Below are positions 25,358-37,712 of a stretch of 64,000 nucleotides of DNA, one piece after another. The notes beneath the pieces were generated by a model. The model saw only the letters and a program-made list of their open reading frames with translations, did no database searches and was not told the DNA's origin. Source of the DNA: Arthonia radiata. Its lineage: Eukaryota; Ascomycota; Arthoniomycetes; Arthoniales; Arthoniaceae. The position numbers and the translations under genes were made by a program. Each line of letters starts with the position of its first letter. The first letter of the stretch is position 1. Where the stretch lies: the NCBI GenBank assembly GCA_002989075.1, contig PSQN01000006.1, positions 1,178,001-1,242,000 on the forward strand, read 5' to 3'.

Positions 25358-27313
25358 AAGAAATTATTTATAATATTGTAGATATTAACTAGCACTACGC
25401 TGTACTAGGTATACTCTAGTTATAACAATATAATCTAAAAGTAAACTAGAGAACTAAGAAACTCCTCTTTACTAAGTATAAGTACTCTAAACAAGAGTCG
25501 TTCTATAGAATAGATACTCTATAAGCTAATTTTAATAGTAAGAATAAGAAGTACGATAAAGAACTTATACAAGTTAGTACTACTACACTTCGATACTTAG
25601 ATATCTTATAAGAGAAGTCTAATGCAGTATCTTATCTATAGTTAGCTATATACAAGTATAAACAAAAGATAACTGTATACTAACAATTCTATATAACAAT
25701 AAGTACTCAGTTAATTACTAAAATACTTGAGAAATATAATTAATTTTAATATCTATTTAAGAAAGCTAAGTTAAACTTAGCTCTCTTAAGATATAAACTG
25801 TCAGATTATACAATACCATTATAAGAAGGTAAAACGCTAATATTTAGTTTAATATACTTTCTATTAAAAGCAGAAAATTAAGCGCTCCGCAACTATCTCG
25901 ATAAAAATCTTAAAAAAGAATTTATTCAGAAATTAATATTACTAGCCGGATATCTAATATTCTTTGTATTAAAGAAGAATAGTAAACTACGACTCTATAT
26001 AGATTATAGACAATTAAACAGAGTAACTATTAAAAACTAATATCTATTACTACGTATCGATAAAATTATAGATTAACTATATAACGTATAATAGTTTACT
26101 AAGTTTAATCTATAAAGAGTTTATAACCTAATCTATATAAAGAAAGGTAAAGAATAGAAAACAGTCTTCTATACCAGATACAGACTTTTTAAGTATTATA
26201 TTATATTCTTTGGGCTAATAAACGTACTAGTATTATTTTACAAACTAATTAACAATATACTTAGTAATTACCTAGATATATTTATAACTGCTTATTTAAA
26301 CGATATCCTAGTATATAGCTGTATACTAGAAGAATATAAAAAATATATTAAGAAGGTATTAGAAAGATTAGTGCGTACCAATTTATAAATTAATATCAAG
26401 AAAACCCAGTTTTAATTACAATCCGTCGAATTTCTTAAATTTATAATTATCGAGTACAGTCTTTAAATAAAAGATTTAAAGATTTAATCTGTTCTAACTT
26501 AACCTATACTAAAGAATATAAAACAACTATAATAGTTTCTTAGTTTTGCTAACTATTACAGGCGATAGATATTTAACTTTAGCCAAATTATAGTACTACT
26601 GTCTTAACGAACAAAACAATCGATAGAATTCTTTTAGACGTAAAAAGAATAATTAGTATTTAAAGAGCTTAAGAAAGCTTTTAAAATTAAGTCTATATTA
26701 GCAATATTTAATTCTAACCTATCAATTATTATAAAAATGAACGCGTTAGACTATATAATTAGAGTATATATAAGTTAAAATAATAAGGAAGGAAAGCTTA
26801 GACTAGTAACTTTCTATTTAAGAAAAATATTACTTACAGAATAGAACTACAATATTTACAATAAAGAGCTTTTAGCTATTATAGCAGTATTTAAAATATA
26901 GCGAGCTTATCTAAAAGAAGCAAACTATATAATTATAGTATATATAAAATATAAGAATCTAACTTACTTTATAATAATAAAGAAACTTAACTACAGATAA
27001 GTTAGATAGTTAAAAACTATAGCTCTATATAACTTTATTATTACTTACAAAAAGGGTTCTAAGAACGATAAAGCCGACGCTCTAAGCCGACATTTAGATT
27101 ATCTTAATAACAAAAAATACGTCGAGTACGCAATATTCTAAGAACACAATAATAAGATTAGATACAATTAATTAGCTATAACAATTAAATTTGTTATTAA
27201 ACTAGACAGCAGAATTCTAGATATCTTAAACGACCCTAAAACCTACTAGAAAAACAAGAAACAATACTTAAAATTAACTAAGAACAATAAAGGCTATTAT
27301 AAATTTTAAGATA

Positions 27314-28299
27314 TGTAACGTCGATCGCTAGAAGAACCGAACTAAGGCTTACTTACCTTGTATACTTATTGACCTTAATGGTAGTTGTCTTGTATACTAG
27401 AGACTAAAAGATAGGAGAAGCGAGACAGATTATAGAAGATAAGGGGGCTTAACTAAAGTAGATAAAAGGTAAAGTACGTTACTTAAATATAGTTAAGAAA
27501 TTTATATTTAGATATTAAGTTAATAGACTAAAGTTTAGTCTAAGGTCGGCTATTAGTTTAGCTATATAGTCTAAAATACAAAAGAGGTTCTCTTAGGGCC
27601 TGTTAAAAAAGATACAGAAAAGAAGAAGGATACTACTATAAAGAGTAGAAAGACGAGACTAGCTTAGAACTAGTACAATACTTAGGCTTAGTATAGATAC
27701 AATACTTAGTAGCAAGGAGAAGCTGTTGTTATATTGTCTGTCTTATTAGCTAGAATCCTCTAAAGGAATTCTAGCTTATATATTTAAGTTTAGTAGTATA
27801 TATAGGACTTACTAGATATCTATTCTTTTTAATAGAAGCTAAATAACCTGTAACTTACCGTACAAGATAGTAATTCTGTCTATTTAAAACTATTAGTCTT
27901 TAAGTCTATTCTATATTGTCTTAGACTACAGGCCAGCTGTCTAAAATAGGCTGTATAATGCTTCTTTTTGTTCTAGATCCGGGCTACTAGGCCCGACCCT
28001 TTAGATAAAAGGCTTGTTCTATTCTAGATTAAGACAGCTGTTAGAACCTATCCGATACTCTAGGTCCCTAAGGGTTCCAGCTAACCAGCTAGTTGGTTAA
28101 TTTTCAATAGAGCCGCTATAGCCGCTAGTGTTCTTATAGGTAACCGCAGCTTTCTAGCTTAATGTACCCGCTTTAACTGCTGTCGGTTAAAGAGGTTTTA
28201 TTGGCTAAAGGTACGCTAGTGCCTGTTAGCGTCTTAGCGAGTAGTAGATGTTAATACTCGAAGGTTCGCTCAGCCGTCCTAAGCTTAGCGTTTATAATA
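27314..28299 (-). repeat. Gypsy-2 3' LTR, split by a solo Copia LTR
   Basis: 27314-27600 plus 28110-28299, equivalent to the 472-bp LTR at 34730-35201. Confidence 0.85.
27601..28109 (-). mobile_element. Solo Copia LTR inside the Gypsy-2 LTR
   Basis: 509 bp, same family as the Copia-1/-2 LTRs, flanked by GGGCC (27596-27600) and GAGCC (28110-28114), a 5-bp TSD with one difference. This is the third nesting level here: element X, Gypsy-1, Gypsy-2, Copia LTR. Confidence 0.85.
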
Positions 28300-28705
28300 C
28301 AATTCCTCTTCTTTTAGTTAAGTTATCTTTAACTGACCCTTGCTTTTTTACTCTTTTTAATACCGTATAAGTACAACTCGCCGCAGTCCCTTAGATTTGT
28401 TCTGTAAGTCGTTATATTTAAGATTGCTATGTTACTGTCTAGTACTAATTAAAAGTAGGTTCGTGCCTTCTTAATCGAAACCTATAGCGACAAAATGCTT
28501 TCTTGTTCTCGTTGCGCTCGTCTAAGTTAGCGTTATTTTTTAGCGTCTAGTCGTTGTATATATACAGGCTGTACTTGTATAAAGAAGCTCTATAACGTTT
28601 GTCTCTCGCTAACTAATAGTTAGTTTCTTTTCTGTTTACTTTCTATTCTCTTACTAACGCGTTAGTTAGCTAATTTTATTTGTTCTCAATATCTCTAAAC
28701 ATCTA

Positions 28706-29011
28706 ATGCTCTTTAACGCGCTAAGAAGCGTCGTACCAAAAAGAAGCAGTCGAAGGAAGAGGCGGAGGAAAAAGCTTGAGTTACTTCGAAAGAGTGGCTT
28801 TAGGAAAAATAAAAAAGTCTCGCAGCTAAAGGAGAAGGTAGACGTATTGCGTGCGTCTATCTTAGACAAATTAAATTATAATAAGCTGTTAGAGCAAGAA
28901 GAGTTGTCTGCTGCTATATTAGGTAGCAATATACTAGATGCGTCTAGCAGGCTGTCTATAGATTTTTGTAAAGATCTATTTTCTAAATTAAATAGTAGGC
29001 TTATAATATAG
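28706..29011 (+). other. 101-codon open frame antisense to Gypsy-2, 3' segment
   Basis: An ATG-started frame of 101 codons survives between the integrase region and the 3' LTR of Gypsy-2, on the strand opposite to pol. The product is very basic near the N-terminus (KRSSRRKRRRKKLELLRK) and then helical and Leu/Lys/Glu-rich, suggesting a coiled coil. It may be chance in a less-mutated stretch, an old captured sequence, or an antisense ORF of the element. No family is recognised. Confidence 0.3.
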
Positions 29012-32000
29012 TAAGCTTGCTTGTTTATAGACGACCTGGGTGTTGGTATGGTATACTAGATAGTAAATTAGAGTATTAGTGCTGCTATAACCGATTAATA
29101 TTCTAGTTTTAATACTGTTAAATAGTGTCTTTATAGTTAGTTAGGTTTTATTTCGGTTTCTATTAATTTTTATATTTAGAATATCCTTTCTATTGTATAA
29201 GATACTGTTGTTTGCCTCGATATTGTCTATAAGCTTAAATTGTTTCGACTTTATACTCGGGTTCTTGGTTGTTAGGAAGGATTTCTAGATTAGATCGTTC
29301 TACTTCTTGAAAGTAGGCTAGTTTTAACAGCGCTACATAGAATATAGGATGTATTCTTATTGTTTTTGAGAGTTTGAGTTTAAAGGTTATAGATTCTAAT
29401 TGCTATAGAATTTTAAACGGTTCCGTCTTAGTATAGTTAAGTTTCTTACTTAGTCTAATAGTCTTTATATTTCTTATAAGTAAGTAAGCTCTTTTCTCTT
29501 CTTTTATGCTTGTATTCGGGGTAGTTCTTAACTTGTTATACTATTTCCTTGTTTATTCGTTAATAAACTCGCTGTCTAACTTTAAATATTGGTGCAGGGT
29601 TTTTATGCTTATAGCTATTTACGTAGCTAATTCGTTTTCTGTATTATTCTATAGTTGTCTTCTCTAAAGAGGGTAATAGCTATATAAAGTATAGAACGGA
29701 GTTATTTTAGTTATATCGTTCTTTATATTATTGTACGCGGCTTACGCTACTAGTAGTAATTGTACCTAGTCGTTTTGCTGGTAGTTAATATATACTCGAA
29801 GATACTGTTCTAGTATTTAATTTGTTGGTTCTATTTATCTGTCTATCTATAGATAGCACGATATAGATATTTTCTGTTTTGTTTCTAGTTGTTGCATTAA
29901 GGATGTTTAAAATCGTAAGACGAATTTTTAGTCTCTGTCTAAAACAATTCTTTATAGTTAATTATAGTTTGTTAGGATAATCTAAAGGAATATATACACT
30001 AATTGTTCTAAATTGCTAGCTTCCTTATAAGATACGAAGTACGCGTACTTTGTTAGTTTGTCGCATATAACTAAGATAGCGTTGTAAGCTACTTCTATTA
30101 GTAAATCCTTGAACGTTAGTAATTTAGTAATAAAGTCTAGTAAAACTGTATATTATAGCCTTTTAGATATCTTTAGTGGCTGTAATTTACCGTATAATAT
30201 ATACTTTAGGTGCTTAGTTCTTGCGTATACGTCGCATTCTCGGATATAATTTTTGATATAATGTCGGATTCTCGGGATATAGTAGGTTCTTGTAATCTTT
30301 TCTATAGTGTTGTCGATACCCTTATGTCCCTTTGTTGGGTTATTGTGGAAGTTACTAATAATATATCGGATTAGATTCCTTAGAACATAGATTTTGCCTT
30401 AGAATTCGTAATAGCTCTTATTGTTCTTTATTAGTCCTAGCTATCGTTTCTCGTCTTTCTAATAAGTTTTAGGGTCATTTAGAATGTTTAGGATTAGATT
30501 GTCTGGTTCGATAATAAACTTAGTTATTATAGCCAATTAATTGTATCTAATCTCGTTATTGTGTTCTTAAAATATTATATGCTCGATATGTTCCTTGTTA
30601 TTAAGATAATTAGAACGTTGGCTTAGAGCGTCGGCTCTATTATTCTTAAAACCCTTCTTGTAGATAATAATAAAATTGTATAGAGCTATAGTTTTTAACT
30701 ATTTAACTTGTCTGCGGTTAAGTTTCTTTATTGTTATAAAGTAGATTAGGTTCTTATAGTCTGTATATATTATAATTGTATAGTTTGCTCCTTTTAAGTA
30801 AGCTCGCTATATCTCGAATACTGCTATAATAGCTAAAAGCTTTTTATTGTAAATATCGTAGTTCTACTCTATAAGTAATATTTTTCTTAAGTAGAAAGCT
30901 ACTGGTCTAAGCTTTCTTTTCTTGTTATTTTAACTTATATATACTCTAATTATATAGTCTAACGCGTCTATTTCTATAATAATCGATAAATTAGGATTAA
31001 ATATTACTAGTACGGGTCCGATCTTAAAAGCTTCCTTAAGCTCTTTAAATACTAATTGTTCTTTCTACGTCTAAAAGAATTCTATCAATTATTTTGTCTG
31101 TTAAAACAGCGGTGCTGTAATTCGGCCAAATTTAAATATCTATTGTCTGTAGTAGTTAGTAAAACTAAAAAACTATTGCAATTATTTTATATTTTTTAGT
31201 ATAGACTAGGTTAAAACGGATTAAATCTTTAAATCTTCTATTTAAAGACCGTACTTAATAATTATAAATCTAAGAAATTTAACAGATTGTTAATAAAACT
31301 AGGTTTTCTCGATATTAATTTGTAAATCGGTACGCGCTAATCTTTCTAATACCTTCTTAATATATTTTTTATGTTTTTCTAGTATATAGCTATATACTAA
31401 GATATCGTTTAAATAAGCAGTTATAAATATATTTAGATAGTTACTAAGTATATTGTTAATTAGTTTTTAAAATAATACTAGTACGTTTATTAGCTTAAAG
31501 AGTATAACGCAATACTTAAAAAGTCTGTGTCTAGTATAGAAGGTTGTTTTCTATTCTTCGCCTTTCTTTATAGAAATTAAGTTATAGGCTCCTTATAGAT
31601 TAAACTTAGTAAACTATTACGCGTTATACAATCGATCTGTTATTTCGTCGATACGTAGTAAGGAATATTGGTTTTTAATAGTTACTTTATTTAATTGTTT
31701 ATAATTTACGTAAAGTCGTAGTTTACTATTTTTCTTTAGTATAAAGCGTATCGAGTATCTAGCTAGTAATATTAACTTTTAGATAAATTCTTTCTTAAGG
31801 TTTTTATTGAGATAGTTGCGGAGCGCTTAATTTTCTGCTTTTAATAGAGAGTATATTAGACTAAAGGTTGGTATTTTATCTTCTTATAAAGGTATTATAT
31901 AATCTTACGATTTATATTCTAGAAGAGCTAAGTTCGGCTTAGCTTCCTTAAATAAGTATTAAAATTAATTGTATTTCTCGGGTATCTTAGTAATTAACTA

Positions 32001-34729
32001 AGTACTTGTTGTCGTATAGAATCGTTAGCGTATAGTTGTCTCTTATTTATACTTACGTGTAGTTAGCTATAAACAAGATACTGCGTTAGACTTCTCTTAT
32101 AAAATATCTAAGTATCGGAGTATAGTAGTACTAACCCGCGTAAGTTCTTTATTGTGCTTCTTATTCTTACTACTAAAAATAGCTTATAGAGTATTTATTT
32201 TGTAGAACGACTCTTGTTTAGAGTACTTATACCTAATAAAGAGGAGTTTCTTAGTTCTCTAATCTACTTTTAGGTTATATTGTTGTAACTAAGGTATACC
32301 TAGTACGGCGTAGTACTAGTTAATATTTATAATATTATAAGTAATTTCTTTCTAATAGTCTCTAATTATTATATCTATTGGTAAAGTCTCGTAGTCGACT
32401 CTTTTCTCTGTCCTTTAAAATTTAAACAGTACGTAGAGTAATTTCTTCTTTTATATTTATATTTAGTACTCCTTAACGTAGCGTATTAAGATAAAGTTGC
32501 CTATTACGCCTAAATTAATTATAATTTTAATGTTTCTGTAGTTTATTGTTGCCCGAGTATATAAATATGTTCTGTAAAAAGCTAAGCTCGTATAGAGCTA
32601 GACTTTTAAAGGGTCTAACCGTTAAACGGACCGGTACTACTGCCCTTAGAGCAGTCGGCCTAGTCTTTTTTCTGTTAATTGTATATATTTTAGAGTATTT
32701 TAAGTATTAAAACCTATTGTTAGTTAATCTGCTATAAGAATTCCTGTATAAGGTATTCTAGTACTATCTTTATTATAACGTCTAGTTTGTTATTTACGAT
32801 TCTTACCTTAATTATACAACTATTGCTAGTTAAAACCTATCGTATCTGTAGATTATATATTGTTAGTCGAAGATATTAGTACTGACTATATAATTTTAGA
32901 CCTCTAATAAGATAGTTTACTAGTTGTCGTAGACGTAAGTAAATATATCTCGGAATATTATTAATATCTCTATTAGCGCTTAACTTTCTATTGTAGAAGG
33001 CTAATTAACAAAGTCTCTATATTATTATTTTTTAATGAATTAGAGTTTGTTCTTTCTAATTAGTATTGTTCTTGAGTAAGAATTCTGTACCATTAGAATT
33101 TATATTTTTGTCTTTAAGTCGTTATCTTGTCTATAACGTGTCGTAGCTACTATCTTACTTAGCCTCTACGGTCTGTTCTTCCTTAAATTTTTCTTAGGTT
33201 TTTGAGTAAGGTGACCTAGATCTTCTTCGAATAAGGTCTAGTTCTTGTATCGAACCTTGTTTTAAAGATATCGGTTTCCTTGGCTATCATTCTAACCCTA
33301 ATTTATCGGATTTGTAGGTCGTATAATCGTTATCGTAGTACGTAGTTTAGAATAGTGTTTTATATAGTATAACGGTATCTCGTATCTACTGCCTTGAGAT
33401 AGTATAGTTAATGTTGTTCTAGTTCTATAGACTTTATTATTCCTGTTTTATTTATCGTTCCTTTATTTCTTCCTATAACTCAATATCTGTGTCTCAGTTT
33501 TTATATAAGTTAAATAAGTTCTACTCGTTATATTTCTTGTTAAAAGAAACCTAGTAAGTATCTTTCTAGTTACAGAAAGCGCTCCAGTAAATATCCCTTT
33601 GCTTCTTAGTTAGTTCAGTAATGTACTTATATTAGTTCTAAATAGTCTTCTATAAGAGACTTAATTCTTAAAGGGGACAATCCTCGGTTGAGTTTATATA
33701 TTAGTGGTCGAAGAAGGCTGCTAGTAATTCTATTGCCTTATTGCAACCGTTGTCCTCTTGTGTCTAAATAGTTATATTAAACTATTGTCGTAGAAAATAG
33801 AGTTTCTAAGATTGATTATTGTGTCTGTTTCTACCGGTACTGTTAAACTATTGTTTTTTGAAACGGTATTCTTTAACTTAATGCCCTAGTTTTCTGTAAT
33901 ATAAGTATAGCTTATTCTTTATTCTATATTCTTGTTCCTGATTGTTTAGTTTTTCTTGAGACTTTATAAAATCTAACTCTATTAGATTGCCTCGGTCTTA
34001 TTAAGAGTTTGCTTGATTCTTTGTTCTATAGAATTTATTAGTAGAGTTACTCTTCTTTTCTATTTATCTTTTAAAGTTGCTGTCGTTAATTTTCTTTACT
34101 CGTTGTATAAAGTTATCGAGATTATTAAACTTCTCTCTATAAATATAGATTATTTCTTTAATATAATTTTTAAGTTCTTTGTAGAAAGTCTCAATAAGAA
34201 GTTTCTTATTCTATCCTGTTTAATTAGCATACTGTATAAATTCGGCGGCGTATCTGCTCGTTGGTCCTATTTACTTAAGGTTCCGAAGCTTTCTAGTAGC
34301 GACGCGTCTAGCGTCGGTTTGCCTAAAGATTTTATAAAGCTTCTTCTAAAAGAAAACGAAGCTAGCAAAGAACTTGTCGGTATTCTCGCGTCTGCTCTTT
34401 ATTAAGGTAAATAAGAAATCGTCGAAATAATACTTAATCTACTTATAAGTATCTCTATTTATACAAAAGGTAGCGAATAGAACTATAGTAGTGTTATTCA
34501 GAAACTAGTCTTTATAAGTTTTAAAGTATACGGCTAAGCGTATTAAGAATAAAGTAACTTTAAAACGTTTATTTAAGAAGCTTTTTCTTATCTTAGTATT
34601 AACGTTCGATATCTTACTCGTACTAGCTATCCTATTGGCTAACCTATCTATAGCGTCGCAGCTATTGGGTACCGAAGTAGTAGATATAATTAATCTGCTT
34701 TCTCTACTTTTATAGCGAGTCTATTAAAG

Positions 34730-35201
34730 TATAACGCCGGTCGCTAAGAGAACCGAACTAAGGCTTACTTACCTTGTGTACTTATTAACCTTAGTGGTAG
34801 TTGTCTTGTATACTAGAGACTAAAAGGTAGGAGAGGCGAGACAGATTATAAAAGATAAGAAGGCTTAACTAAAGTAAATAGAAGGTAAAGTACGTTACTT
34901 AAATATAATTAAGAAACTTATATTCAGATATTAAGTTAATAGACTAAAGTTTAGCTTAAGATCGGCCATTAGTTTAGCTATATAGTCTAAGGTACAAGAG
35001 AGGTTCTCTTAGAGCCGCTGTAGCCGCTAGTATTCTTATAGATAACCGCGGCTTTCTAGTCCGACGTACCCGCTTTAGCTGCTGTTGGCTAAAGAGGTTT
35101 TATCGGCTAAAGGTGCGCTAGTACCTGTTAGCGTTCTAGCGAGTAGTAGGTATTAATGCTCGGGGATTCGCTTAGCCGTTCTGGGCTTAGCGTTCGTAAT
35201 A
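34730..35201 (-). repeat. Gypsy-2 5' LTR
   Basis: 472 bp. The same LTR type makes up the solo LTR at 767-15170. Confidence 0.85.
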
Positions 35202-37256
35202 AGATAAGATTTACGTTCTATAAAACTTAATTCAATATATTATTAGTAACTTCTACGATAATCTAACGAAAGGATATAAAGGCATCGATAACATTATTAA
35301 AAAAATTACGAGAATCTACTATATTCTAAGAATCCGGCACTATATTGAGAATTATATTTAAAAATACGATGTATACGTAAGAACTAAGTATTTAAGATAC
35401 TTACTATATAGTAAACTACAGTTACTAAAAATATTTAAAAGACTATAGTATATAGTCTTACTAGACTTTATTACTAAGTTACTAATCTCTAAGAATCTAC
35501 TTATAGAAGTAGCTTACGATGCTATCCTAGTTATATGCGATAAACTAACAAAGTATATATATTTTGTATTTTATAAGGAAGCTAGCAATTTAGAAAATTT
35601 AGTATATATATTTCTTTAGATTATTCTAGCTAACTATAGACAACCGTAAAGAATTGTCTTTAATAGAGATTAAAAATTTGTCTCGCGATTTTAGACATCT
35701 CTAATACAATAACTGGAAACAAAATAGAAAATATTTACTTTATTTTATCTGTAAACAGACGAATAGACAGAACAAATAAATTAAATACTAAAATAGTATC
35801 TCTGAGCATATATTAATTATTAGTAAGACGATTAGATATAATTACTATTAGTAGCGCAAGCTACGTATAATAATATAAAGAACGATATAATAAAAATAAC
35901 TCTGTTCTATATCTTATATAGCTATTACCCTCTTTAGAGCAGACAACTATAGAATACTACAGAAAATAAAATAGCTACGCAAATAGCTACGAGCATAAAA
36001 ACTCTGTACCAGCAGTTAAAGTCTAACAGCGAGTTTATTAACAAACAAACTAAAAAATAGTATAATAAGTTAAAAACTATCTTAAATATAAGTATAAAAG
36101 AAGGAAAAAGAGCTTACTTACTTATAAGAAACTTAAAAACTATTAAACTAAGTAAAAAACTTAACTATACTAAGACAAAACTGTTTAAAATCTTATAGCA
36201 ATTAAGACCTGTAATATTTAAACTTAAACTTTTAAAGATAATAAGAATATATTCTGTATTCTACGTAGTACTGTTAAAACTAGCCTACTTCTAAGAAGTA
36301 GAACAATTTAACCTAGAAATCCTTTCGAACAACTAAGAATATAAGTATAAGATTAAAATAATTCAAGCCTATAAACAATACCGAAGCAAACAATAGTACC
36401 TTATAAAATAGAAAGGATACTCTAAATATAAAAACTAATAGAAACCGGAATAAAACCTAACTAACTATAAAAATACTATTTAACGATATTAGAACTAAAA
36501 TATTAATTAATCGTAGTAGCACTAATACTCTAATTTACTATTTAGTACGTTCCGCTAGTACCTAGGTTACCTATAAACGAACCAGCTTACTATATTAGTA
36601 ACCTACTATTTAACTCTAAATATAGATTATTACGAAAATCTATACTTAAGCTATTTAGTATATTTATAATATTACTACTAAATATAGCCGCTAGCTATTC
36701 TTTCTCGAACAATATATTATTCTAATCTGTTTTATTCTGTATCTAGATACGTAATCTTTTAAGTTTCTTCTTTAAATTAATAACCGCCGCTTTAATAGCT
36801 TTATACTGTCTTTTCGCTATACAAACAACTTTCTTTTCTTCTATTAAACGCTTACGCTGCCTTTAAAGGGCGTTTAATACTTATAAGTACTAAGAACGGA
36901 TACTCTAAGCTAAAGAAGTTAAAACTAGTTTAAAAATAAACATTAAATAGAAACTAACTATCTTCTAACGATAAATAAACGTTATACAACTCTTTATCGC
37001 AAATATACACAAAATATAATACCTTTCTAGACTTTAGAACATACTTCTTGTCTAAATAAGAGCAACAGAAATATAGAGGCATCTCTTGATTATAAACTTT
37101 AGTAAGAACAGTATTAATCTTAAGCGCTTTATTAGTATTAAGGACCTTCTTAATTTTAAATATAACGACTTATAGAATTAAATCTGTTACTAAGTAACAA
37201 CAAGGTTTTAATATTTTTAGGGCCGTTATAAACGACTAGCCTTAAAGAGGAGACCT

Positions 37257-37707
37257 TGTATTACAGTTTTACTATATTTAGCTAGTATAAGGCTAAGCAT
37301 AGCTAGCCTTATTAAAGTATTATATAGAATACCTAATAACTCCAATATAGCGACGTTAGCGATATCGCTATATTGCAATAGAATTCTAATAGCGCGATAG
37401 AGAAGCTATCGTAACTATTAAATATAAAGAAACCTACTTATATACCTTAAACTATATAGCTAAACTAATAGCTAATTTTAAAATAAACTTTAGTCTACTA
37501 ACTTAATATTTAAATATAAGTTTCTTAACTATATTTAAGTAACGTACTTTATCTTCTATCTACTTAGTTAAGCTTCTCTTACTCTTTATAATTTGTCTCA
37601 CTTCTTCTATCTTTTAGTCTCTAGCATACAAGATACTTACTACTAAGGTCGATAAGTACACAAGGTAAGTAAGCCTTAGTTCGGTTCTCTTAGCGACCGG
37701 CGTTACA
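37257..37707 (+). repeat. Gypsy-1 3' LTR
   Basis: 451 bp, partner of 15390-15838, followed directly by the right TSD copy GTACT. Confidence 0.85.
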
Positions 37708-37712
37708 GTACT

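Larger units (their letters stand above)
27314..35201 (-). mobile_element. Gypsy-2: LTR retrotransposon fossil (Ty3/Gypsy), about 7.4 kb net
   Basis: A complete-length element on the minus strand inserted between the RNase H and integrase parts of Gypsy-1, with TSD AGATA (27309-27313, 35202-35206). LTRs are 34730-35201 (5') and 27314-28299 (3', carrying a nested solo Copia LTR). Reverse-strand traces: gag with zinc knuckle near 33900, RT about 31900-31000, RNase H about 30950-30650 and integrase about 30150-29500. It is closely related to Gypsy-1 in gag-pol but differs in LTR U3 and in the 3' segment. It is broken by dozens of RIP-type changes, though it keeps more G+C than Gypsy-1. Confidence 0.9.
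15390..37707 (+). mobile_element. Gypsy-1: LTR retrotransposon fossil (Ty3/Gypsy), split by later insertions
   Basis: LTRs at 15390-15838 and 37257-37707 and a perfect TSD GTACT (15385-15389, 37708-37712) show that pieces 22 kb apart are one element of about 7.1 kb net, leaving out an internal duplication. Plus-strand traces: gag with zinc knuckle near 16655-16715, RT about 25850-26600, RNase H about 26650-27100, then (after Gypsy-2) the integrase core at about 35450-35650 and a C-terminal region to about 36470. Copia-2, a 282-bp LTR-like insert and Gypsy-2 lie inside it. A 1.57-kb gag-to-protease segment is duplicated. It is broken by dozens of RIP-type stops. Confidence 0.9.

Noticed and set aside
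34013-34405. 130-codon plus-strand frame in Gypsy-2
   Set aside because: It lies antisense over the gag region of a minus-strand Gypsy fossil and the homologous segment of Gypsy-1 does not keep it. Composition is Ile/Leu/Phe/Ser-rich from AT bias. Shadow frame.
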